From Poindextera sp965277425 (GTDB taxonomy: Bacteria > Pseudomonadota > Alphaproteobacteria > Caulobacterales > Caulobacteraceae): a stretch of 64,000 nt of DNA. Location: the NCBI GenBank assembly GCA_965277425.1, contig CBDICR010000007.1:372001-436000 (forward strand). The letters are read 5' to 3'. How positions within the stretch are numbered: position 1 is the stretch's first letter; each line of letters begins with the position of its first letter. Under the pieces are notes generated by a model. The model was not told the DNA's origin. It was given only the letters and a program-made list of their open reading frames with translations, and did not search any database. Below, piece after piece: positions 44,544 to 51,467 of this stretch. A program made the position numbers and the translations under genes.

Positions 44544-45845
44544 TCAGGTCCGCTCCGGAATGACCACGGTCATGCTCTCATAGCCGTGGACGAAGGACGA
44601 ATAGGTGCGGGTCGGCTCGCCGACCAGCTTGATCACCGGGAAGCGCTTCAGGATCTCCTCCCAGATGATGCCCAGCTGCATTTCGGCCACGCGGTTGCCG
44701 ACGCAGCGATGGATGCCGAAGCCGAACGACATGTGATGGCGCGGCCGCTCGCGGTCGATGTCGAAGCTGTTGGGCGCCTCGATCACCGACTCGTCGCGGT
44801 TGCCGGAAATGTACCACATCACCACCCGCTCGCCCTTTTTGATGGTCTTGCCGCCCAGCTCGACGTCCCGCGTCGCCACCCGGCTCATATGAGCCAGCGG
44901 CGTCTGCCAGCGGATGGTCTCGGAGACCATCGGCAGGATCAGGCGGTCCGGATCGGCGCGCAGTTTGGCGTACTGGTCGGGATTCTTGTTCAGCGCATAG
45001 ATGCTGCCCGAGATGGTGTTCCGCGTGGTGTCGTTGCCGCCGATGATCAGCAGCACCACCGTGCCCTGGTATTCTTCCGGCGACATGGTCCGCGTGGCGG
45101 GATTGTGGGTCAGCATGGAGACCAGGTCGATGCCCGGCTCGGCGTTGACCCGCTGGTTCCACAGCTCGCCGAAGGCGGCGAAGCACTCGAAAGCGGCCTC
45201 GGCCTTGTCCTGCCAGCTCTTCACCGGCCCGTGGCCTGGCATGTTGGTGAACATGTCCGACCAGTGGGTGAGCTTGCGCCGATCCTCGAACGGAAAGTCG
45301 AACAGGGTGGCCAAGGTCATGGCCGTCAGCTCCTTGGACACCAGATCGACCCAGTCGAATTCCTTGCCGATGGGCAGGGAATCCAGGATCTCGCCGGCGC
45401 GCTGGCGCACCAGGGGCGACATCTTGCCGATATTGGCCGGGGCGACAGTCGGGCTGACCGCCTTGCGGTGCACGCTGTGGTCCGGCTCGTCCATGGTGAT
45501 GAAGCCGGCGCCGCCCTTGCGGCGTGCGCGGCCCATCGCGGCGAAGACCTTTTCCTGCTCTTCCATCGCCTTGCGGTTCGGCAGGCCGATGCCGTCGGCC
45601 GATGAAAAGGCCTCGTGATTGGTGTCCACGGCCATGATGTCGTCCCAGCGGGTGATCGACCAATAGGGGCCGAACTCGCTCTCGGCCGTGAAATGCACCG
45701 GGTCCTCAGCCCGCAGGCGCTCGAAATAGGGCCAGATGGTGTCGCCCTGGAAGCGCTCGACCTTGGCCGGATTGATCTCGGCGAGGGGTGTGGCGAGCGC
45801 CTCGGCGGCGTCCGCCTCGGCGTCGACCTTGACCGCGATGTTCAT
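44544..45845 (-). CDS. Cytochrome P450, CYP153-like alkane/fatty-acid hydroxylase
   Basis: The 433-residue soluble P450 has the I-helix IIGGNDTTRN, the ExxR motif SETIRW and the heme-binding loop FGFGIHRCVGNR. Long stretches such as IRWQTPLAHMSRVATRDVELGGK and ERVVMWYISGNRDESV are characteristic of CYP153 terminal alkane hydroxylases. GGAGGAAG precedes the ATG at 45845. No ferredoxin or ferredoxin reductase gene is adjacent, so electron partners must be encoded elsewhere. A TetR gene follows in the same direction. Confidence 0.88.
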   Translation of the reverse strand: MNIAVKVDAEADAAEALATPLAEINPAKVERFQGDTIWPYFERLRAEDPVHFTAESEFGPYWSITRWDDIMAVDTNHEAFSSADGIGLPNRKAMEEQEKVFAAMGRARRKGGAGFITMDEPDHSVHRKAVSPTVAPANIGKMSPLVRQRAGEILDSLPIGKEFDWVDLVSKELTAMTLATLFDFPFEDRRKLTHWSDMFTNMPGHGPVKSWQDKAEAAFECFAAFGELWNQRVNAEPGIDLVSMLTHNPATRTMSPEEYQGTVVLLIIGGNDTTRNTISGSIYALNKNPDQYAKLRADPDRLILPMVSETIRWQTPLAHMSRVATRDVELGGKTIKKGERVVMWYISGNRDESVIEAPNSFDIDRERPRHHMSFGFGIHRCVGNRVAEMQLGIIWEEILKRFPVIKLVGEPTRTYSSFVHGYESMTVVIPERT

Positions 45846-45951
45846 GGGCTCTTCCTCCAATATCGGCGTCCGCCGGCGGGCGGCGATTGTTCTTGGAGCG
45901 ACGGCGACGCCAGCCGCTCTGGCGTACAGCATCCACGCGGCGCCGGTTTAT

Positions 45952-45967
45952 GTCAATCACCGTTGAC
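45952..45967. promoter_or_regulatory. Inverted repeat upstream of the P450 gene
   Basis: GTCAA (45952-45956) and TTGAC (45963-45967) form an inverted repeat with a six-base centre, flanked on both sides by TTATG-like words. It lies about 107 bases before the P450 start and just past the oxyR stop. It is a candidate TetR operator. Confidence 0.45.
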
Positions 45968-46861
45968 TTATGTCGCCGCCGCCGAGAACCCGCGCAGGCG
46001 CGCGCCGATGACGTCGCCGACAGCCTCGGCCGCCGCGAAGCGTGGGAAATGCGCGCGCCAGGCGATACGCACGGTTCGCCCCGCCCGCGCCGCCAGCGGC
46101 CGCAGCACGATCCCCGCGTCCTGCGCCGCCCCGGCGGCGAGCCCTGGGACCAGCGTGGTCCCGTAACCGGCGGCCACCATGTTGAGCAAGGTCGGCAGAC
46201 TCGACGCGCGCAACGCGCCGTCCAGCGCCCCGCTGTTTCCACAGGCGACCAGGGTTTGGTCGCGCAGGCAATGCCCGTCCGCCAGCACCAGAATGTCCCG
46301 CGCCAGGTCCGCCTCGGCGACCACCTCGCGCCCCGCCAACGGGTGTTCGGGCGGCAGCGCCGCAAGGAAGGGCTCTTCGAAGAGCGGCCGGCTGGCCAGG
46401 TCCGACCCGTCCACCTCGGTCGCCAGCAGGATGGCGTCCAGCTCATGGGCGCGAAGCCGATCGAGGAGCGCCACGGTCTGGTCCTCCCAAGGCTCCACCT
46501 CGAGCGCGGGGAGGGCCTCGCGGAGCGGCGCGAAGACAAGCGGCAGCAGGTAGGGCGCAAGGGTCGGGATGATGCCGAGCCGGAAGCGTCCCGCCAGGGG
46601 GTCGCGCTGGTTGCGCGCCACGGCCAGCATCGCCTCGGCCTCCGCCACCGCGGCGCGGGCGTGGCCGATCATCTCCAGGCAGGCGGCGGTCGGCGCCACC
46701 GCCTTGCTGGTGCGCTCAAACAGGGCGACGCCCAACAGCTCCTCGAGCTTGCGGATCTGCACGGAAAGCGTCGGTTGACTGACCCCGCAGGTCTGAGCGG
46801 CGCGGCCGAAATGCTGATGCTCGGCCACGGCCAGCAGATAGCGAAGATCTTGAAGGGTCAT
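45968..46861 (-). CDS. oxyR: Hydrogen peroxide-sensing regulator OxyR (LysR family)
   Basis: The 297-residue LysR-type regulator has its HTH at the N-terminus (AVAEHQHFGRAAQTCGVSQPTLSVQIRKLEELLG). The sensing segment DGHCLRDQTLVACG puts two cysteines at 198 and 207, the same nine-residue spacing as Cys199/Cys208 of E. coli OxyR, which form the peroxide-induced disulfide. The gene is divergent from katG, the classic OxyR target. An OxyR-like ATAG-N7-CTAT site lies between them. ATG 46861 is used; an upstream start at 46900 would run into that site. Confidence 0.95.
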   Translation of the reverse strand: MTLQDLRYLLAVAEHQHFGRAAQTCGVSQPTLSVQIRKLEELLGVALFERTSKAVAPTAACLEMIGHARAAVAEAEAMLAVARNQRDPLAGRFRLGIIPTLAPYLLPLVFAPLREALPALEVEPWEDQTVALLDRLRAHELDAILLATEVDGSDLASRPLFEEPFLAALPPEHPLAGREVVAEADLARDILVLADGHCLRDQTLVACGNSGALDGALRASSLPTLLNMVAAGYGTTLVPGLAAGAAQDAGIVLRPLAARAGRTVRIAWRAHFPRFAAAEAVGDVIGARLRGFSAAAT

Positions 46862-46882
46862 CCGGTCGGCCGGGCGCTTATC

Positions 46883-46908
46883 ATAGCCTGTACCTATCAC
46901 ACCGATTT
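46883..46908. promoter_or_regulatory. OxyR binding site between oxyR and katG
   Basis: ATAG (46883-46886), seven bases, CTAT (46894-46897), seven bases and ATTT (46905-46908) follow the OxyR tetramer pattern ATAG-N7-CTAT-N7-ATAG-N7-CTAT. The first two quarter-sites are perfect, the third has one mismatch and the fourth is not recognisable. It starts 21 bases upstream of the oxyR ATG, which would allow autoregulation together with katG activation. Confidence 0.7.
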
Positions 46909-47020
46909 ATATGTGAGGCTTCTATTTATCGTCGGAGCGCGGCATTGTGCGGCCGATGAGGTGGAGGATAAAACTTCGCCGGCGCCTTGATAATCGACCA
47001 GCCAAGATCGGGAGATGACT

Positions 47021-49234
47021 ATGGACGGAAACGAGCTCGTCGAGCCCACGACAGAGTGCCCGCTGCGGCACGGCGTGCGGTTCCACACCAGTTTCGGGGG
47101 CCGGTCGAACCGCGACTGGTGGCCGAACCAGCTGAATCTGAAGATCCTTCACCAGCACTCGTCGCTGTCGAGCCCGATGGCGCCGGCCTTCAACTATGCC
47201 GCGGAGGTCGACAAGCTCGACGTCGAGGCCTTGAAGGCCGACCTGCGGGCGCTGGTGACCAATTCGCAGGACTGGTGGCCGGCCGACTATGGCCACTATG
47301 GCCCCTTCTTCGTGCGCATGGCCTGGCACAGCGCCGGCACCTATCGGATCGGCGACGGCCGTGGCGGCGCGAGCTCGGGCACGCAGCGTTTTGCGCCGCT
47401 GAACAGCTGGCCGGACAACGGCAATCTCGACAAGGCGCGCCGGCTGATCTGGCCGATCAAGCAGAAGTACGGCAACCAGATTTCCTGGGCCGACCTGATG
47501 ATCCTGGCCGCCGACGTCGGCATGGAGACGATGGGCTTCAAGACCTTCGGCTTCGGCTTCGGCCGCGAGGACGTCTGGGAGCCGGAAGACGACATCCATT
47601 GGGGCGCCGAGGACATCTGGCTGGGCGATGCGCGCTACCAGGGCGAGCGCGAACTCGACAAGCCGCTGGCCGCCGTCCAGATGGGCCTGATCTACGTCAA
47701 TCCCGAGGGGCCGAACGGCAAACCGGATCCGCTGGGCTCGGCGCATGACATCCGCGAGACCTTCGCGCGCATGGCGATGAACGACGAGGAAACCGTCGCC
47801 CTGATCGCCGGCGGCCACACCTTCGGCAAGACGCATGGCGCGGGCGATGCGGCCCTGGTCGGTCGCGAGCCGGAAGGGGCGAGCATCGTCGAGCAGGGCC
47901 TGGGGTGGAAGAACAGCTTCGGGACCGGCAAGGGCGTCGATGCGATCACCAGCGGCCTGGAAGGCGCCTGGACCCCGAACCCGATCAAGTGGGACAACGG
48001 CTATTTCGACACCCTGTTCGGCCATGACTGGGAGCTGACCAAGAGCCCGGCCGGCGCCAACCAGTGGACTCCGAAAGACCCCGCCGCGCGGGATCTGGTG
48101 CCAGACGCGCACGATCCGTCCCGGCGCCATGCGCCGATGATGGCCACGACGGATATCGCTCTGAAGGTCGATCCGATCTATGCGCCGATCTCCAAGCGCT
48201 TTCATGAGAACCCGGACCAGTTCGCCGACGCCTTCGCCCGCGCCTGGTTCAAGCTGACCCACCGCGACATGGGGCCGGTCGCCCGCTACCGCGGCCCGCT
48301 CGTGCCGAAGGAAGAGCTGATCTGGCAGGACCCCGTTCCGGCCGTCGACCATGCGCTGGTCGACGCGGCGGACATCGCCGAGCTGAAGGCGAAGATCCTC
48401 GCCTCGGGCCTGACCGTGTCGCAACTGGTCGCGACCGCCTGGGCCTCGGCCTCGACCTTCCGCGGTTCGGACAAGCGCGGCGGGGCGAACGGCGCCCGCA
48501 TACGGCTTGCGCCGCAAAGGGACTGGACGGTCAATCAGCCGTTCCAGCTCGCGACGGTGCTGGCGGCCCTCGAAGGCGTCCGGTCGACGTTCAACGCGAC
48601 CCAGACCGGCGGCAAGCGGGTGTCGCTGGCCGACCTGATCGTGCTGGGCGGCTCCGCGGCCGTCGAACAGGCCGCCAAGGCGGCGGGCCACGCGGTGGAG
48701 GTCGCCTTCACGCCCGGCCGCACCGACGCCTCGCAAGAGCAGACCGACATCGAGTCCTTCGCCGTGCTCGAACCGACCGCCGACGGGTTCCGCAACTATC
48801 TGGCGACGGAGCATCTGCTGACGGCCGAGGAGCTGCTGGTCGACCGGGCGCAACTGCTGACGCTGAGCGCGCCGGAAATGACCGTGCTCATCGGCGGCCT
48901 GCGGGTGCTGAACGCCAATACCGGCCAGTCTCCGCATGGCGTCTTCACCAAGCGCCCGCAGACCCTGAGCAACGACTTCTTCGTCAATCTGCTCGATATG
49001 AGGACGACGTGGACGGCGACCTCGCCAGACGAGGCCGAGTTCGAGGGCCGCGACCGGGCCAGCGGCGAACTGAAATGGACCGGCACGCGCGTCGACCTGA
49101 TCTTCGGCTCGAACTCGCAGCTGCGCGCTCTGTCGGAAGTCTATGCCCAGTCCGACTCGCAAGGCGCCTTCGTGCGCGCTTTCGTGGCGGCGTGGACGAA
49201 GGTGATGAACCTGGACCGCTTCGACCTGGCCTGA
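47021..49234 (+). CDS. katG: Catalase-peroxidase KatG
   Basis: The 737-residue bifunctional heme enzyme removes hydrogen peroxide. The distal site is seen as Arg99, Trp102 and His103 in FVRMAWHSAGTYR. The unique Met-Tyr-Trp adduct is complete: Trp102, Tyr225 in MGLIYVNPEG and Met251 in RMAMNDEE. The proximal His266 lies in GGHTFGKTHG. The second, inactive peroxidase-like domain follows to the end. ATG 47021 is chosen over 47015 because GGAG then sits six bases upstream. A hairpin terminator follows. Confidence 0.98.
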   Translation: MDGNELVEPTTECPLRHGVRFHTSFGGRSNRDWWPNQLNLKILHQHSSLSSPMAPAFNYAAEVDKLDVEALKADLRALVTNSQDWWPADYGHYGPFFVRMAWHSAGTYRIGDGRGGASSGTQRFAPLNSWPDNGNLDKARRLIWPIKQKYGNQISWADLMILAADVGMETMGFKTFGFGFGREDVWEPEDDIHWGAEDIWLGDARYQGERELDKPLAAVQMGLIYVNPEGPNGKPDPLGSAHDIRETFARMAMNDEETVALIAGGHTFGKTHGAGDAALVGREPEGASIVEQGLGWKNSFGTGKGVDAITSGLEGAWTPNPIKWDNGYFDTLFGHDWELTKSPAGANQWTPKDPAARDLVPDAHDPSRRHAPMMATTDIALKVDPIYAPISKRFHENPDQFADAFARAWFKLTHRDMGPVARYRGPLVPKEELIWQDPVPAVDHALVDAADIAELKAKILASGLTVSQLVATAWASASTFRGSDKRGGANGARIRLAPQRDWTVNQPFQLATVLAALEGVRSTFNATQTGGKRVSLADLIVLGGSAAVEQAAKAAGHAVEVAFTPGRTDASQEQTDIESFAVLEPTADGFRNYLATEHLLTAEELLVDRAQLLTLSAPEMTVLIGGLRVLNANTGQSPHGVFTKRPQTLSNDFFVNLLDMRTTWTATSPDEAEFEGRDRASGELKWTGTRVDLIFGSNSQLRALSEVYAQSDSQGAFVRAFVAAWTKVMNLDRFDLA

Positions 49235-49246
49235 TTTCGAGGCGTT

Positions 49247-49274
49247 CGGGCGCGGCTGAACCTAGCCGCGCCCG
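49247..49274 (+). terminator. Hairpin after katG
   Basis: CGGGCGCGGCT (49247-49257) pairs perfectly with AGCCGCGCCCG (49264-49274) around a six-base loop, 12 bases after the stop codon. No U-run follows, so its strength as an intrinsic terminator is uncertain. Confidence 0.65.
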
Positions 49275-49291
49275 AGACTCACGGGAGAAGG

Positions 49292-49379
49292 GGGGACACG
49301 TACCCCTTGACGTCGCTGTCGACGCCCGTGTCCCGCGCCGACGGGATCTGCTCCATCGTGGAAAAGCGTGTGTGTCCCC
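49292..49379. repeat. GGGGACAC-ended short repeat, copy A
   Basis: This 88-base unit starts GGGGACAC and ends GTGTCCCC. Internal blocks such as CCCGTGTCCCGCGCCG and GAAAAGCGTGTGTGTCCCC are shared almost exactly with 50146-50230 and loosely with 55648-55740. It lies 52 bases before the SDR gene and codes for nothing. Confidence 0.8.
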
Positions 49380-49431
49380 GATTTCGGTTTGAATTTGCGG
49401 CTGGGCGGTCGGATCGCTGGAGAACGAGATC

Positions 49432-50124
49432 ATGCCAAAGACCATCGTCGTCATCGGGTTCGGGCCGGGCATATCGACCGCTGTCGCCGAGAAGTTCGGC
49501 GCAGAGGGCTTTTCCGTGGCGCTGGTGGCGCGGAGCCAGGAGCGCCTCGACGCCGGCGTCAAAGCGCTGGAGGCCAAGGGCGTCGCAGCGGCCGCGTTCG
49601 CCGCCGATGCGGGCGATCCCACCGCGGTCGGGGCGGCCCTCGCCAAGGCGCGCGATCGATTCGGGCCTGTGACCGTCATCCATTGGAACGCCTTTAGCGG
49701 CGGCGATGTCGGGGACCTGATCGCCGCCGACCCGAAAGCCGTCGGGCGCATCTTTGACGTGGGTGTGGTCGGTCTGCTCGGCGCGGTCCAGGCGGCTCTG
49801 CCTGACCTGAAGAGCACGGGCGAGGGCGCGGTCCTGGTCACCAACGGCGCCTTCGGCCAGAACGGCCCGCAGATGGACGCCATGGCCGTCGGTATGAAGA
49901 CCATGGGCGTCGCCCTGGCCAATGCGGCGAAATACAAGCTCGTCGGCCTGCTGTCGCAGCAACTGAAAGGCGACGGCGTCTATGTCGGCGAGGTGATGGT
50001 CGCCGGCGCGGTCAGGGGCACGGCCTTCGCGGCCGGCGGTGGAGGCATCGAAAGCGCCGCGATCGCCGGCAAGTTCTGGGACCTCTACCACGGGCGTGAC
50101 GAAGTCCGGGCCCTGATCTCCTGA
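49432..50124 (+). CDS. Short-chain dehydrogenase-like protein lacking the catalytic Tyr motif
   Basis: The 230-residue protein has an SDR Rossmann fold: IVVIGFGPGISTAVAEKFGAEGFSVALVARS at the N-terminus and VLVTNGAFGQNGPQMDAM at the strand-5 region. The YxxxK catalytic motif is not found where expected. The corresponding helix reads MAVGMKTMGVALANAAKYKLVGLL. It may therefore be a non-classical reductase or a binding protein. The gene stands alone and is flanked on both sides by copies of the GGGGACAC repeat (49292-49379 and 50146-50230). Confidence 0.85.
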   Translation: MPKTIVVIGFGPGISTAVAEKFGAEGFSVALVARSQERLDAGVKALEAKGVAAAAFAADAGDPTAVGAALAKARDRFGPVTVIHWNAFSGGDVGDLIAADPKAVGRIFDVGVVGLLGAVQAALPDLKSTGEGAVLVTNGAFGQNGPQMDAMAVGMKTMGVALANAAKYKLVGLLSQQLKGDGVYVGEVMVAGAVRGTAFAAGGGGIESAAIAGKFWDLYHGRDEVRALIS

Positions 50125-50145
50125 AGCCGCCGGCGCAGATAAACC

Positions 50146-50230
50146 GGGGACAGGTACGACTTATGACATCACCGGTTCCACCCGTGTCCCGCGCCGCCGG
50201 CTGGATCGCGCGAAAAGCGTGTGTGTCCCC
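50146..50230. repeat. GGGGACAC-ended short repeat, copy B
   Basis: This 85-base unit in the same orientation as copy A begins GGGGACAG and ends GTGTGTCCCC. It is nearly identical to copy A over CCCGTGTCCCGCGCCG and over GAAAAGCGTGTGTGTCCCCGATTT. It starts 22 bases after the SDR stop. Confidence 0.8.
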
Positions 50231-50246
50231 GATTTAGCCCCCCGAT

Positions 50247-51368
50247 TTAGCCGTGGGTGATCAGCGTGTTCGCCTCCGGCGTGCTTGGACTGATCGCCAT
50301 CGGGCAGGCGAAGCCGGGAAGGACCGCCACGTCGTACAGTTCGGCGACGGCGCCATCGATCCGAAACCAGTCCACGCAGGTCCGCTTGCGCAGATCGATG
50401 ATCTGTATGCCGCACCAGGGCTCCGAATCCGCGGCGGCGAGCCGCTGGTCGAGGGCCAGTCCCTCGAACCGCTTGTAGCGCGGCTTGGAGAGGGCCACGA
50501 AGGCAAGATCGCCGTGAAAGGCCAGGCCGCGGACGAAGCCTGGACAGAAGACCCGCGGCTCGAAAACGCCGGGTTCCGGCCGAGCCGAGGCGGATCGCGG
50601 TCGCTTGACCACCCCCAGTTCGCCCGTTCCCGAATTCAACACCCAAAGCTCGCCGTCATGCAGTCTTGGCGAATGCGGCATGGACAGCCCCTCGCAGATC
50701 ACCGCGTTTTGCGCCACGTCGATCACGACGCCGCCGCTTTCCCGCCGATCCCGCCAGCCGTCGATGGTGTCGGACCGGCTGACGGCGGTGAGGTAGGCCG
50801 GCTTGCCGGCATCCATGGCCAGGCCGTTGAGATGGCACCGATCCTCGTCCACCAGCGCGGTGATGAAGGGCGGCTTCCAGACCGCCTCGAAGCTGTACCG
50901 CGGCGAAACCGCCGCCAGGCAGTTGAAGCGGGTGTTGACGAACAGGCTTCTCGCCTCGGCGTCGACGCCCACATCGTGCCCGTTCAGCTCGCCCGTCATG
51001 TGGAGGGTTCGCGGCATGTAGCAGGCGTCGAAGGCGTGATTGATCTGTTCGCCCGCCTCCAGGACGTTTTCGAATTTTATGATCCTGCCGGCGTCGCACA
51101 TCGTCAGCGTGGACCGCAGCCCCGGCCCGCAAGCCGGGTCGATCGCCATGCCCATGGGCTGGTTGAGGGCGGTCTGGTGCAGGTGGATCCCGCCTTCGGG
51201 CGAGCGGCCAAGCAGGTAGAGGAAGCCGGACTGGTAGGAGGTGAAGGCCAGGGCGATGTCCAGCTGCGCCAGCCGCCCGAACAGGCCGGAAGAGTGGCTG
51301 AACTCCGTACTCGCCGCCGCGGCGCTCGCGAAACCGCCGTCCGGAGACGGCCTGTCGGTCGAACTCAT
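50247..51368 (-). CDS. TIGR03032/DUF4915 family protein
   Basis: The 373-residue protein matches the TIGR03032 (DUF4915) family of probable beta-propeller proteins. Marks are TSYQSGFLYLLGRSPEGGIHLH near the start, FDACYMPRTLHMTGELNGHDVGV, LFVNTRFNCLA, the CHLNGLAMDAGKPAYLTA block and the HSPRLHDGELWVLNSGTGELG block. No signal peptide is visible, so it would be cytosolic. It lies 99 bases downstream of the second autotransporter gene on the same strand. Family members are often near large repetitive secreted proteins or TPR proteins, but the role is unknown. Confidence 0.85.
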   Translation of the reverse strand: MSSTDRPSPDGGFASAAAASTEFSHSSGLFGRLAQLDIALAFTSYQSGFLYLLGRSPEGGIHLHQTALNQPMGMAIDPACGPGLRSTLTMCDAGRIIKFENVLEAGEQINHAFDACYMPRTLHMTGELNGHDVGVDAEARSLFVNTRFNCLAAVSPRYSFEAVWKPPFITALVDEDRCHLNGLAMDAGKPAYLTAVSRSDTIDGWRDRRESGGVVIDVAQNAVICEGLSMPHSPRLHDGELWVLNSGTGELGVVKRPRSASARPEPGVFEPRVFCPGFVRGLAFHGDLAFVALSKPRYKRFEGLALDQRLAAADSEPWCGIQIIDLRKRTCVDWFRIDGAVAELYDVAVLPGFACPMAISPSTPEANTLITHG

Positions 51369-51467
51369 GATGCTCTTTGCCTTCCGTCGCGCGAGCTGGG
51401 CCGCCTGGCGCCAGTCTGCAACGACCGCGAGCGCGGATTCAACGGGCCGTTTTTGTCTTGGCGGCGA

